Counted from the first letter of the stretch, positions 1-9,169 are shown. The stretch is DNA of 64,000 nucleotides from Blautia liquoris (GCF_015159595.1 NZ_CP063304.1:1674001-1738000); one strand, 5' to 3'. The notes: a model not told the origin generated them from the letters alone. Made by a program: numbers and translations.

Positions 1-358
1 TTTCACCGAAAGCGTTTAAAGCATCTGTAGCCTCTTCAAGTCGTAGTCCCGCACAATCTAATAGTCCGATTACCGGAGCACCTGTTTTCATAGCCATATG
101 ATATAAATTTACAATCTTCTTTGCATGCATCTCACCTATGGTTCCGGACAAAACAGAGGCATCCTGACTGTATACATATACAAGGCTGCCGTCAATGACA
201 CCGTAACCGGTGATGACACCGTCTGATGGTGCCTTTTTCTCAGTCATATTGAAATCCGTATTTCGAGCCGTTATCAGACTTCCGATCTCAACAAAACTGC
301 CTGCGTCAAGTAAAGATTCAATTCTTAACCTGGCACTGCCTGGTGTAACATTACTCAT
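1..358 (-). CDS. Acyl-CoA carboxyltransferase (biotin-dependent carboxylase), 5' part only
   Basis: The first 119 residues of a carboxyl-transferase-domain protein; the remainder lies beyond the left edge. Residues such as DGVITGYGVIDG, VYVYSQDASVLSGTIGEMHAKKI and the oxyanion-type segment GLLDCAGLRLEEATDAL are typical of the crotonase-like fold that moves CO2 from biotin to acetyl-, propionyl- or methylmalonyl-CoA. The ATG at 358 has GGAGG eight bases upstream. An in-frame ATG at 406 with a weaker site would add 16 residues. A TTGAAA-17-TATCAT promoter lies upstream. Which acyl-CoA is used, and whether it belongs to a Na+-pumping decarboxylase, cannot be decided from this fragment. Confidence 0.85.
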   Translation of the reverse strand, partial: MSNVTPGSARLRIESLLDAGSFVEIGSLITARNTDFNMTEKKAPSDGVITGYGVIDGSLVYVYSQDASVLSGTIGEMHAKKIVNLYHMAMKTGAPVIGLLDCAGLRLEEATDALNAFGE

Positions 359-452
359 TCCTTTGACCTCCACATCACATATAATTTTTAGATCCACGGA
401 TTGCATTTATTCCTCTCACAATCCTGATTTGTTGACTAACAATACCTCTATT

Positions 453-481
453 ATGATATCCTATTTGTATTACTTTTTCAA
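453..481 (-). promoter_or_regulatory. Sigma-A-type promoter for the carboxyltransferase gene
   Basis: On the minus strand, TTGAAA (476-481) and TATCAT (453-458) are separated by 17 bases. Transcription would begin near 446, giving a leader of roughly 90 bases before the ATG at 358. Confidence 0.55.
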
Positions 482-521
482 TGAGTTTTCGAATATTTTT
501 GACAAACCTTGCCATGTTGTA

Positions 522-568
522 TGAAAAAACAGGCAAAAAGACCGAAGATGGTTTTTTCGCCTGTTTCC
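522..568 (-). terminator. Rho-independent terminator after the phosphofructokinase gene
   Basis: Beyond the stop codon at 574 the minus strand forms a long stem beginning AAACAGGC and closing GCCTGTTT around a short loop, followed by a T-run. It ends the cyclophilin-PFK transcript. Confidence 0.75.
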
Positions 569-573
569 AATGC

Positions 574-1785
574 TCAATATAGAGAGATGTGTTTTACAAT
601 TCCATTTTCAAATGTGACAGGGGCATTCCCTTGTATCAGAGGTTTCAGATAGCGGATCATCTTATCTGTGACATCATGTCCATTCGGATCGATAAAATCA
701 TCTGGAACTGTTTTAACCTTATTTGCAGTAAGCGATACCGGAACCATCTTATAAGTCACCTCATATGGTTCATCACTTGTTCTTATAATGGCAGCCATTT
801 TTCCATTTTCTCCGTCCAGGGCCGCCTGGCATGCTTTGATTCCAAGCAGTTTTGATTCCTGGATATCCATGTCACTGGCGAGATGACCGGCACAGCGCTG
901 CATTAAATTAAGTTCAATCGAACGTGTTTTACATCCGATCTCGTTTTGAATCAGGCACTCCAGCACCCTTGCTGCTCCGGAGATATACGTATGTCCGAAG
1001 GCATCCAGGGCCTTTTCCCCTTCCGATTCAGAGACATATCGTCCACTTTGATCCTTAATTCCCTCGCTGACAGCTATAAGAATACTGTTCTGATTCCTAA
1101 GCTTATTTCTGATGTCGGAAAGAAACATCTGGCTGTCAAATACAGACTCACAAAGATAGATCAGATCGGGTCCTTTCCCTGAATTTTGTCTGGCCAGAGC
1201 GGCTGCACCGGTCAGCCATCCGGAATCTCTCCCCATGACCTCTACAATCGTAACGGATTTTGCCGCATAAGCGCTGCAGTCTCGCTCAAGTTCAGCAAAG
1301 GTACTGGCGATATACTTTGCGGCGGATCCAAACCCAGGACAATGATCCGTTCCCATCAGATCATTATCAATCGTTTTTGGGGCACCTACAATACAGATAT
1401 CATCAATCTTATGCTGCATGCAATATGCGGACAATTTCTCTACGGTATCCATAGAATCATTTCCTCCGATATAGACCAGACATCCGATTTCATATCTGTG
1501 TAAAACTTCGATAATTTTTTTATACTGACTTTCATCGGTCAGTTTTAATCTGCAGGATCCAAGAGCTGCCGCCGGAGTCTGGCACAGCAGCTGCAGGTCT
1601 TCTGCATTCTTAATTTTTTCACCAAGATCAATAATACGTTCTTCAAGTACTCCCTGTATTCCACCATGAGCACCGAATACTTTCCCGACCCGTCCGGAGG
1701 TGAGAGCACAGGTGATAACCCCGGCAAGCGTTGCATTAATCGCAGAAGTTGGTCCTCCGGACTGGGCTGCAAGAATATTTTTCAT
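574..1785 (-). CDS. pfp: Pyrophosphate-type 6-phosphofructokinase
   Basis: Phosphorylates fructose 6-phosphate to fructose 1,6-bisphosphate in glycolysis. The 403-residue protein has the PFK nucleotide loop AAQSGGPTSAIN (6-17), GGND at 107-110 and PKTIDND at 136-142, followed by the sugar-phosphate segment EVMGRDSGW. Asp in GGND and Lys in PKTIDND are the residues that in this family favour pyrophosphate over ATP; ATP enzymes have Gly at both sites. The donor assignment is therefore inferred from family rules. It starts 16 bases after the cyclophilin stop, so the two genes are probably cotranscribed, and it ends at a strong terminator. Confidence 0.9.
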   Translation of the reverse strand: MKNILAAQSGGPTSAINATLAGVITCALTSGRVGKVFGAHGGIQGVLEERIIDLGEKIKNAEDLQLLCQTPAAALGSCRLKLTDESQYKKIIEVLHRYEIGCLVYIGGNDSMDTVEKLSAYCMQHKIDDICIVGAPKTIDNDLMGTDHCPGFGSAAKYIASTFAELERDCSAYAAKSVTIVEVMGRDSGWLTGAAALARQNSGKGPDLIYLCESVFDSQMFLSDIRNKLRNQNSILIAVSEGIKDQSGRYVSESEGEKALDAFGHTYISGAARVLECLIQNEIGCKTRSIELNLMQRCAGHLASDMDIQESKLLGIKACQAALDGENGKMAAIIRTSDEPYEVTYKMVPVSLTANKVKTVPDDFIDPNGHDVTDKMIRYLKPLIQGNAPVTFENGIVKHISLY

Positions 1786-1801
1786 AATTCCTCCAAATCT
1801 G

Positions 1802-2374
1802 TTAATCTATAACCTTAATACTCTCAATGACTGGCTGGTTTTCGGGCAGAACTGTACCATTGTCATCCTCTGTCTTAGTATCCTTGCAGATTTGATCGAC
1901 AATATCCATTCCATCCGTTACCATGCCAAAACCGGCATACTGTCCATCCAGATACTTGCTGTCGGACTGAACAATAAAAAACTGGGAGCTGGCAGAATCC
2001 ATGTCCTGTGATCTTGCCATGGAAAGCGTCCCTCTCACGTGAGAAATATCGTTTTTGACATCATTTTCAGAAAACTCACCTTTAATTGATTCTTTGGAGC
2101 CTCCAGTTCCATCTCCTTTGGGATCTCCTCCCTGAATCATAAAGCCATCAATCACCCGATGAAAAGTGAGACCATCATAGAAACCATCTTTTGCCAAATT
2201 TATAAAGTTTTTGACAGTGATCGGTGCTGTTTTTTCATCAAGCTTTGCTTTTATGATGCCATAATCCTTTACTTTAATTTCAATGTGGTACTTGCCCGCA
2301 CTCTTTCCCGAACAGCCTGCAGCAAAGAGCAAAGTCATCATAAGAATTAATAAAGCATGTAATTTTCTGTTCAT
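1802..2374 (-). CDS. Cyclophilin-type peptidyl-prolyl isomerase, lipoprotein
   Basis: Catalyses proline cis-trans isomerisation, probably for proteins folding outside the membrane. The N-terminus has a basic, hydrophobic signal and the lipobox FAAGC, so it should be lipidated and anchored. The cyclophilin core shows the catalytic segment FHRVIDGFMIQGGDP, the GEF region, and SQFFIVQ with the usual later LDGQYAGFG. The start is placed at the ATG at 2374 (190 residues) because GGAG lies just upstream; the longer reading uses a TTG four codons earlier inside that region. It is followed closely by the PFK gene. This is a compact single-domain form. Confidence 0.92.
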   Translation of the reverse strand: MNRKLHALLILMMTLLFAAGCSGKSAGKYHIEIKVKDYGIIKAKLDEKTAPITVKNFINLAKDGFYDGLTFHRVIDGFMIQGGDPKGDGTGGSKESIKGEFSENDVKNDISHVRGTLSMARSQDMDSASSQFFIVQSDSKYLDGQYAGFGMVTDGMDIVDQICKDTKTEDDNGTVLPENQPVIESIKVID

Positions 2375-2610
2375 CTGTTTCTCCAATCAACTTTTTTCCA
2401 TAAAAGTATAACTTAAAAAAACAAAAGATGCAAACTTTTGTTACCGTAGTCTATTGCACACTTTCAATCAGTACCCCTAAATAATTCATAAATTATGCAA
2501 AGATGTACCCCTGTCAAATACATCAGGCAACCAATTGTTCCTATGTTTCCTATCGTTTCCATTGGCATACATCTCCTTATCATTCATAGTTCACACATTT
2601 CCTCCAAAGC

Positions 2611-2991
2611 TTAGGCATCATGTTTTTGCCCGTATGCTATACATAGTTTATCGAAGGATTCCTGGCTCAGACAATGCTCCAGTTTGCAGGCTTCTTTATC
2701 CGCTGTAACCGGGTCCACCTCGGCATCAATCAGCACTTGCTTAAAAAAGCAATGTTGCTCATAGATCTTGTCAGCTTTTTCTACTCCTTTTTCTGTTAAA
2801 CAGAGCAGACCTTCTTTATCTGCTTTTACGAGACCTTCGCTGATTAATGATTTAATCGCAACGGTAATGCTAGGTTTTGCATAACCGAAATAATCAGCTA
2901 AATCTACACGTCGTACTGCTCCTTTTTTCTTGCCAAGCACTAAAATGGCTTCAAGATAATCTTCTCCCGATTCATGTAAATTTGTATGCAT
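2611..2991 (-). CDS. DtxR/MntR-family metal-dependent regulator
   Basis: A 126-residue iron- or manganese-sensing repressor. It begins with the family hallmark HESGEDYLEAIL, has a winged helix at roughly residues 20-65 (VDLADYFGYAKPSITVAIKSL), and a dimerisation/metal region with Glu/His/Cys-rich segments (EQHCFFKQVL, EACKLEHCLS). There is no C-terminal SH3-like domain, so it resembles short MntR-type proteins. No metal transporter is adjacent, so its targets and metal cannot be named. It is transcribed alone from the minus strand, with an inverted repeat in its upstream region (3071-3104). Confidence 0.88.
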   Translation of the reverse strand: MHTNLHESGEDYLEAILVLGKKKGAVRRVDLADYFGYAKPSITVAIKSLISEGLVKADKEGLLCLTEKGVEKADKIYEQHCFFKQVLIDAEVDPVTADKEACKLEHCLSQESFDKLCIAYGQKHDA

Positions 2992-3070
2992 AAAAACCTC
3001 CTCCTTGCTTTCAGATGCTTATTAAAATAGTGTTATCAACTTTGCTGTCTGATACTTTCTCACATTTCAA

Positions 3071-3104
3071 ATTGCTAACGATAGAAACTAATTTCATTAG
3101 CAAT
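3071..3104. promoter_or_regulatory. Inverted repeat between the DtxR and MarR genes
   Basis: ATTGCTAA (3071-3078) is repeated as its reverse complement TTAGCAAT (3097-3104), an exact 8-bp inverted repeat with an 18-base centre. It lies upstream of the DtxR gene (start 2991) and downstream of the MarR gene, so it may be a regulator-binding site. No protein can be assigned to it. Confidence 0.35.
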
Positions 3105-3149
3105 TATAGCTTTAAGATACCTACGACCTATGCCGTAGGTAAATATGTT

Positions 3150-3575
3150 TTATTTTTCTAACATCATCCGTAACAGCTTTCTTCGAATACGAATGTATGC
3201 CTCAGCATCTTCTGGACCGAGGTACTCTAGCATCTGCACTAAACCGTCTAATACCGCTGCCCGATCTTTTTCAATCAAACGAGCGCCTTCATCTGTTAAC
3301 CTGACGATAACCTGACGATTATCCTGAGCATCTGGTGTTCTTGTGATCAGACCATCTTTTTCCAGCTGCTTTAATATTGTCGCAATCCGAGCTGTACTGA
3401 CCATCATATTTTTGCTCAAATCCTTTGGATAAGCCCTGTTATCATTAGCTGCCAGATAATTCAGCGTGAAATTCTCACCTATCATCATCTTTGACAACTG
3501 GCGTTCTGCCTTGACTTGTGGCATGTTTGCTCTAATATCTAATAATTCCTCTGCTATAGATCGATAATTCATCAT
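3150..3575 (-). CDS. MarR-family transcriptional regulator
   Basis: A 141-residue winged-helix regulator. The recognition region reads LNYLAANDNRAYPKDLSKNMMVSTARIATIL, followed by the wing LITRTPDAQDNRQVIVRLTDEG, the conserved D-R motif of MarR. It lies downstream of the ABC exporter operon on the same strand, but has its own consensus promoter overlapped by an 11-bp inverted repeat, so it is probably autoregulated. Whether it also controls the exporter is inference from position. The ligand is unknown. Confidence 0.88.
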   Translation of the reverse strand: MMNYRSIAEELLDIRANMPQVKAERQLSKMMIGENFTLNYLAANDNRAYPKDLSKNMMVSTARIATILKQLEKDGLITRTPDAQDNRQVIVRLTDEGARLIEKDRAAVLDGLVQMLEYLGPEDAEAYIRIRRKLLRMMLEK

Positions 3576-3589
3576 ATTACTCCCTAATC

Positions 3590-3653
3590 ATAATGCCTAA
3601 TATTATTAGCTAATTATGTTAGGCATTATAACTCTTTCACTTTTGTTTGTCAA
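3590..3653 (-). promoter_or_regulatory. Consensus promoter with MarR-type operator
   Basis: Minus strand TTGACA (3648-3653), 17 bases, TATAAT (3625-3630): an exact consensus promoter. An 11-bp inverted repeat, ATAATGCCTAA at 3590-3600 and TTAGGCATTAT at 3619-3629, overlaps the -10 box, and the palindrome ATTAGCTAAT sits between the arms. A repressor bound here would block RNA polymerase. Confidence 0.75.
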
Positions 3654-3735
3654 GTACAATTATCGTGAAGATAAATCATCGATTATTGCTGCAAATGGTG
3701 CCACTTCTTACGATTAGTATGTCTGTAAATTACTA

Positions 3736-5568
3736 TTAAGCAGTTACTTTTTCAAACTGACTATTGTAAAGTTTTGCATAAAAACCATTTTTTGCAAGCA
3801 ACTCATCATGATTTCCCTGCTCTACGATGTCACCGTCTTTCATCACTAGAATGACGTCAGCATTTCGAATAGTGGAAAGCCTATGTGCAATAATAAAGCT
3901 GGTCCGCCCTTCCATCAGATGATCCATTGCTTTCTGGATTAGTATTTCTGTTCTTGTATCTACCGAAGAAGTTGCCTCGTCGAGAATCAATATATCATTA
4001 TCAGCCAGAATCGCTCTTGCAATTGTAATTAGTTGTTTCTGTCCCTGAGAAATGTTGTTCGATTCCTCATTAATCATTGTAGAAAATCCCTCTGGCTGCT
4101 GCATGATAAACTGGTAAGCATGCGCAGCTTTTGCCGCCTCGATTACTTCTGCATCTGTCGCCGAAAGACGGCCGTAACGTATATTCTCCATAATACTGCC
4201 GGAAAAGAGCCATGTGTCCTGCAGCACCATACCAAACATTTTTCTAAGATCCTCTCTTCTGAAATCTTTAATGTCATGCCCCTCGATTCTGATAGCTCCT
4301 TTATTCACATCATAAAATCTCATCAACAATTTCACCATGGTTGTCTTTCCGGCTCCTGTCGGGCCCACAATAGCAATCTTCTGACCAGGTTTTACAATTG
4401 CCGAAAAATCATGAATAACCATTTGATCGGGCTGATATCCAAATGCCACATGATCAAAGGAAATATTTCCTGTAAGATTAGATGTCGAAACAGGATTCAC
4501 CACATCCGAAATTTCTTCCTCCTCATCTAGAAATTCAAATACCCGCTCGCCGGCAGCAGCAGAAGATTGAAGGAGATTTGTGACCTGTGCAATCTGCTGA
4601 ATCGGCTGTGTAAAGTTTCTGATGTACTGAAAAAAAGATTGAATATCACCGACTTCAATGGAGTTCTTTATCACAAGAAATCCACCAAGTAATGCAACCA
4701 TAACGTATCCGATATTTCCAACAAACCCCATAACAGGCATCATAATACCCGAAAAGAACTGAGATTTCCATGCTGAGTCATATAGCTGATCATTTGTCTT
4801 GGTAAATTCAGCTATCACATCGTCTTCTTTGTTAAATGCTTTTACAACATTTTGCCCTGCATAAATTTCCTCCACTTGTCCATTAACCTCTCCTAAATAC
4901 ACTTGTTGGCGTCGGAAGTATTTTTGAGAATGCTTCATGACCGTTCCGACAATTGTTCCGGCTATGGGGATTATAATCAAAGCACAAAGAGTCATCCAGA
5001 TATTAATAGACAACATCATAACAAATACACCAATCATTGTTGTAATTGCGGTTATTAGCTGTACAACGCTTTGACTCAAGCCCTGCTGCAGCGTATCAAC
5101 ATCATTCGTTACTCGAGACAAGACATCCCCATAAGTTCTGCTTTCAAAATATTTAAGAGGCATCTTATTGATTTTCACAGAAATATCACGGCGCAGTGAA
5201 AAACTGACATCATTTGCAATTCCAGTCATGATGACTCCTTGTATCAGAGAAAAAAATGCACTTACAAGATACAGCCCAAGAGTGGATAATAATATTTTTA
5301 TAATTTTATCAAAATTTATAGATCCTGTCCCCTGAACTTTTTTGACTAATCCGTTAAACAGTTCTGTTGTTGCCTTTCCCATGATTTTGGGTCCTGCAAT
5401 TGAAAAGATGGTTCCGATAACAGCACAAATCATCACCAGAAATAAACGCATCTTATATTTCGAAATATATTTTATAATTCGTTTTACAGCGGTCTTAAAG
5501 TCATGAGCCTTCTCACCAGTGCGGGCTCCCTGTGGTCTCCGACCAATTCTGTTATTTCCTTCTGTCAT
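3736..5568 (-). CDS. ABC exporter subunit, permease-ATPase (canonical Walker B half)
   Basis: Membrane exporter half-transporter of 610 residues: six transmembrane helices in roughly residues 35-330, then a nucleotide-binding domain with Walker A GPTGAGKTT, Q-loop VLQDTWLFSG, signature NISQGQ and Walker B ILILDEATSSVD. Walker B keeps the catalytic Glu, but the signature departs from LSGGQ. The upstream partner has the opposite pattern, so the two should pair as a heterodimer of the BmrCD/LmrCD/TM287-288 type, with one ATP site weak. It overlaps the partner gene by four bases (ATGA). The substrate is unknown; multidrug or peptide export is plausible. Confidence 0.92.
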   Translation of the reverse strand: MTEGNNRIGRRPQGARTGEKAHDFKTAVKRIIKYISKYKMRLFLVMICAVIGTIFSIAGPKIMGKATTELFNGLVKKVQGTGSINFDKIIKILLSTLGLYLVSAFFSLIQGVIMTGIANDVSFSLRRDISVKINKMPLKYFESRTYGDVLSRVTNDVDTLQQGLSQSVVQLITAITTMIGVFVMMLSINIWMTLCALIIIPIAGTIVGTVMKHSQKYFRRQQVYLGEVNGQVEEIYAGQNVVKAFNKEDDVIAEFTKTNDQLYDSAWKSQFFSGIMMPVMGFVGNIGYVMVALLGGFLVIKNSIEVGDIQSFFQYIRNFTQPIQQIAQVTNLLQSSAAAGERVFEFLDEEEEISDVVNPVSTSNLTGNISFDHVAFGYQPDQMVIHDFSAIVKPGQKIAIVGPTGAGKTTMVKLLMRFYDVNKGAIRIEGHDIKDFRREDLRKMFGMVLQDTWLFSGSIMENIRYGRLSATDAEVIEAAKAAHAYQFIMQQPEGFSTMINEESNNISQGQKQLITIARAILADNDILILDEATSSVDTRTEILIQKAMDHLMEGRTSFIIAHRLSTIRNADVILVMKDGDIVEQGNHDELLAKNGFYAKLYNSQFEKVTA

Positions 5569-7670
5569 GAATCAAGCTCCTCCTTTGAAAACTGGGATGA
5601 TGCAATCTGCTGATATACAGTACATGTTTTCAACAGTTCCTCATGTGTGCCCATTCCCGCAATTTTTCCCTGATTAAGTACGATAATCTGATCTGCATGC
5701 ATAATTGTACTGATACGCTGTGCCACAATCAGTGTCGTTGCATCAGAAGTATACGATTTCAGTGCTTTTCTAAGCTCAGAATCTGTCTTATAATCTAAAG
5801 CTGAAAAACTATCATCAAAAATATATATTTCCGGCTTTTTTACGACAGCACGGGCAATAGAAAGTCTTTGTTTTTGACCTCCGGAGACATTCGTCCCACC
5901 CTGGGAAATATGAGCATCTATACCCTCCTGTTTATTCTTAATAAATTCCGATGCCTGTGCCACGTCAGCAGCTATTTCTAATTCCTCTGTTGTGGCATCT
6001 TTTTTTCCGTAGCGCAGATTAGATGCAATATTCCCTGAAAACAATACTCCTTTTTGCGGGACATAACCAATGCGATCCCTTAATGTTTTTAGGTCCATGG
6101 ATCTGATGTCAACTCCATCTACGAATATCTTTCCCTGCGTTACATCATAAAATCTGGGAATCAAGTTTACCAGTGTGCTCTTTCCGGATCCTGTACTTCC
6201 AATAAATGCAACAGTTTCACCTTTCTTTGCAGTGAAATTAATATTACTCAGTACGTCTTCTTCAGCACCCGGATAAGTAAAGGAAACATGGTCGAATTGT
6301 ATTTCACCTTTATGCGTCTGGTCTGGCAATTCGGGATTTTGTGGATTCATAACTACCGGTTCCGTATTCAGCACTTCATTAATTCGGTTAGCCGAAACGT
6401 TGGCTCTTGGCAGAATTATAGACACAGTAGAAATCATTAAAAACGCCATGATAATCTGCATAGAATACTGTATAAACGCCATCATATCACCAACTTGCAG
6501 ATTTCCCCGGTCGATTCCATGAGCTCCGATGTAAACAATCAATACTGTAAGTGAATTCATAATCACAGTGAGTACTGGCATCATAAATGTCATACAACGA
6601 TTAACAAAAAGATTTGTTTTTGTAAGATCACGATTGGCCTTATCGAATCTTTTTTCCTCATGTTTTTGTGTAGAAAATGCTCTGATTACTGGCACACCTG
6701 TGAGTATTTCACGCATAGTCATATTCACTTTATCAATCAGATCCTGAAGTTTTTTGAATTTTGGTAAAGCAACTGCAAGCAAGGTCAACATGGCAATTAG
6801 AATCAATCCAATGCCCAGTGCCAAAATCCATGTCATAGATGCCTGAGTACTCAATACCTTGATCAGTCCGCCAACTCCGATAATTGGTGCATACAACACA
6901 ATTCGGAAAAACATAGTCATAAACATCTGTACCTGTTGAACGTCATTAGTACTTCTTGTGATCAGAGATGCTGTAGAGAATCTATTCATTTCATGACTGG
7001 AGAACGAAAGAACCTTCCGATATACGTCACTGCGCAAATCTCTGCTCAATCCGGCTGCCACATGGGTCGATATAAAAGTAACCATAATGGCTGCCAGCAT
7101 CGATATTACTGCCAGACCCAGCATCAGAAGGCCCGAATGCAGAACATAACGATTCTGTATCTGATCCATATCCCTTCCCTGTGCCTGATATTCTTTATAT
7201 AGATATCCGGTTCCTGCCTGTGTTACAATACTCTCGGGCATTGTTTCTACAACCTCTTTTGCCTCGGAAATCATCACTTCCTTTTGTTCTTCGGGAAGTA
7301 CAGATGGATCTATTCCCTCTTTTTGCACGCCTTCCATCATCAGCATGGCTTCACCAAGCACAATATTAATTTTTTCTCTTGTATGTTTATCAATTTTATT
7401 CAGGTTATACGTATCCCCATTCAGGCTATATGCACTGCTAATCTGTTTTTTATCTGTTTTAGACATAAAAATCATCAAAGCATCCAGAGACTCTTTTCTA
7501 ATTTTATCCGGTACAGCATCCTCAATACCTTTCTGTTGAATTCCTACATCTATAATCTTAGATGTATAGGATGGTAAAGACAAATCCGTAAATGCCTGTA
7601 TAAACAGCAGTACAACAATTGCAAGAATATACCAGCCACTCTTCTTTAAGTATGAAAAAATCCTTGTCAT
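5565..7670 (-). CDS. ABC exporter subunit, permease-ATPase (degenerate Walker B, large extracellular insert)
   Basis: A 701-residue half-transporter paired with the downstream subunit. After the first membrane helix (about residues 12-32) comes a long polar stretch of about 130 residues before helix two near residue 180, which must face outside. The ATPase has Walker A GSTGSGKST, signature NVSGGQ and Walker B IYIFDDSFSALD, where Asp replaces the catalytic Glu. With NISQGQ in the partner, this gives one intact and one degenerate ATP site. It overlaps the marR gene upstream by four bases. The function of the insert is unknown. Confidence 0.92.
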   Translation of the reverse strand: MTRIFSYLKKSGWYILAIVVLLFIQAFTDLSLPSYTSKIIDVGIQQKGIEDAVPDKIRKESLDALMIFMSKTDKKQISSAYSLNGDTYNLNKIDKHTREKINIVLGEAMLMMEGVQKEGIDPSVLPEEQKEVMISEAKEVVETMPESIVTQAGTGYLYKEYQAQGRDMDQIQNRYVLHSGLLMLGLAVISMLAAIMVTFISTHVAAGLSRDLRSDVYRKVLSFSSHEMNRFSTASLITRSTNDVQQVQMFMTMFFRIVLYAPIIGVGGLIKVLSTQASMTWILALGIGLILIAMLTLLAVALPKFKKLQDLIDKVNMTMREILTGVPVIRAFSTQKHEEKRFDKANRDLTKTNLFVNRCMTFMMPVLTVIMNSLTVLIVYIGAHGIDRGNLQVGDMMAFIQYSMQIIMAFLMISTVSIILPRANVSANRINEVLNTEPVVMNPQNPELPDQTHKGEIQFDHVSFTYPGAEEDVLSNINFTAKKGETVAFIGSTGSGKSTLVNLIPRFYDVTQGKIFVDGVDIRSMDLKTLRDRIGYVPQKGVLFSGNIASNLRYGKKDATTEELEIAADVAQASEFIKNKQEGIDAHISQGGTNVSGGQKQRLSIARAVVKKPEIYIFDDSFSALDYKTDSELRKALKSYTSDATTLIVAQRISTIMHADQIIVLNQGKIAGMGTHEELLKTCTVYQQIASSQFSKEELDS

Positions 7671-8167
7671 TGTCTGACTTCTCCTCTTTTCTCTTTTAAA
7701 ATTTCATTTTCTGAAATCGATAAGTTCTCCAGATTTTGGTAAATCTGTTTTAAAAACCGTTTCAGCAGGCAGACTTCTGTGTCAGAGAAGCCCTCTAACA
7801 TAAGTTTCTCATTCCTGTTAGACAAATCATAGACACTCTGGGCTATCTGAATAAGCTCTTCTGTCTTATAAACCCTCTGGACTCGCTGGTCTTTCTTATC
7901 TGGTTTTCTGACAATTAGGTTACACTTTTCCAGACGCTGTATTGAAACAGCCACAGTGGAAGGCTTGATTTTCAACCTTTTTGAGATTTCAATCTGACTT
8001 AAGCCATCATTTTTTGAGACGAGCATAAGAATTGGAATCTGTCTCGGATGGATTCCATATTTCTTTATCTGCAAAAAATTAATCGAAAACTCACGATGCA
8101 TAATTTTCATCAGTGAATTTTGTATGAAGGGAAAATCATTCGTCCCTGTCTCCTGTTTTTTTGTCAT
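7667..8167 (-). CDS. MarR-family regulator of the ABC exporter operon
   Basis: First gene of a three-gene operon with the two exporter subunits, translationally coupled by overlap. The 166-residue protein has a MarR winged helix (SQIEISKRLKIKPSTVAVSIQRL) and wing (LIVRKPDKKDQRVQRVYKT), flanked by dimerisation helices. GGAGG precedes the ATG at 8167. A palindrome covers the -10 box of its promoter, supporting autorepression and local control of the exporter; release would follow binding of a compound probably related to the transported substrate, by analogy with LmrA- or MarR-type systems. Confidence 0.9.
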   Translation of the reverse strand: MTKKQETGTNDFPFIQNSLMKIMHREFSINFLQIKKYGIHPRQIPILMLVSKNDGLSQIEISKRLKIKPSTVAVSIQRLEKCNLIVRKPDKKDQRVQRVYKTEELIQIAQSVYDLSNRNEKLMLEGFSDTEVCLLKRFLKQIYQNLENLSISENEILKEKRGEVRQ

Positions 8168-8200
8168 CTTTCACCTCCACATAAGTTAAGTCATTAGTCA

Positions 8201-8236
8201 CCTAACTATATTAGGCCATTTTTAGAGAGAAATCAA
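8201..8236 (-). promoter_or_regulatory. Promoter and operator of the marR-exporter operon
   Basis: Minus strand TTGATT (8231-8236), 17 bases, TAATAT (8208-8213). The palindrome CCTAA-CTATA-TTAGG at 8201-8215 covers the -10 box and shares the TTAGG half-site with the operator of the other marR gene at 3590-3629. Confidence 0.7.
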
Positions 8237-8359
8237 GAGATAAATACTTTTTTTGATTCTATATAGGTGTTTATACGCAAAAAATTATTAGACGTATAAC
8301 TATTAATTTGTTGATTGTGTCATCGTAAAAACCATTCCCAAAGTTTCCATGTTATGTTT

Positions 8360-9169
8360 TTATCGACGTTTTCTATAATTTACCGGTGTAAAACCAGTGT
8401 GTCTTTTAAAAGTTTTACAAAAAGAGGCGCTGTCATGAAAACCACAGGAATAGGCAATCTCTGTCACTGAAAGATTGGTATGAAGCAGCATGTTCTCGGC
8501 TGTTTTGGTTCTGTATCGGATTATATATTCCTGTGGTGAAATCCGAAGATTCCCCTGAAACAACTTATAAAGATATGTCCTGTCAATACCTACAGCTCTG
8601 GCAACATCCTGCACCTTTATCTGATAACTGTAATTCTGCTCAATATATTCACAGGCCATCTGCAGATAATCGCCCATGTAACCCTCTTTTTTCTGCCCAA
8701 TACACATCTGGATGTATCCAAAAATCTGATAGAGATACGCCAGTGATAAGAATGAACTTCCATTTGGATTATCGTAATTGTCCTGCAGACTCATCATACT
8801 TTCAAAAAGGAGATGCACGTTTTGGCTTTTACGTTGATTTAAGAGCATTTTTGAACCATAAAAAACAGGATCTTCCTCCATCAGACCACAGGATTTTAAA
8901 ATTGCTCCTGCATCATTTCCTCCAAAAGCCACCCAGCTGTATTCCCATGGGTTTTTACTGTTTGCGATGTAATAAGTAGATTCATCAGGCTTTATCAGGA
9001 ATGCATCATTGGCCTTCAGATGATAAGTATGGTCTGCTACATGGAAACTGCCTTCCCCCTTCAAGATCAGATGCATAAGATAATGGGATCTGGTAGCCGG
9101 GCCAAAAGAATGTGCAGGGCTGCAGGCTTCTCTTCCGCAAAAGTAGATATTTAAAGAATGAGTAATCAT
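8360..9169 (-). CDS. AraC-family transcriptional regulator
   Basis: A 269-residue regulator with an N-terminal cupin-like sugar-sensing domain (about residues 15-150, with HLILKGEGSFHVADHTYHL) and two C-terminal helix-turn-helix motifs (KVQDVARAVGIDRTYLYKLF and SVTEIAYSCGFHDSASFCKTFKR). It is divergent from the GH4 alpha-galactosidase gene, so it most likely activates that gene in response to an alpha-galactoside. I chose the ATG at 9169 because GGAG lies eight bases upstream; the ATG at 9193 has no ribosome-binding site. The intergenic 9170-9291 has only a weak -35 for the melA-like gene, as expected for an activator-dependent promoter. Confidence 0.9.
   Translation of the reverse strand: MITHSLNIYFCGREACSPAHSFGPATRSHYLMHLILKGEGSFHVADHTYHLKANDAFLIKPDESTYYIANSKNPWEYSWVAFGGNDAGAILKSCGLMEEDPVFYGSKMLLNQRKSQNVHLLFESMMSLQDNYDNPNGSSFLSLAYLYQIFGYIQMCIGQKKEGYMGDYLQMACEYIEQNYSYQIKVQDVARAVGIDRTYLYKLFQGNLRISPQEYIIRYRTKTAENMLLHTNLSVTEIAYSCGFHDSASFCKTFKRHTGFTPVNYRKRR

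Noticed and set aside
1186-1503. Plus-strand open frame of 105 codons inside the PFK gene
   Set aside because: It lies antisense to a clear enzyme and resembles no protein family.
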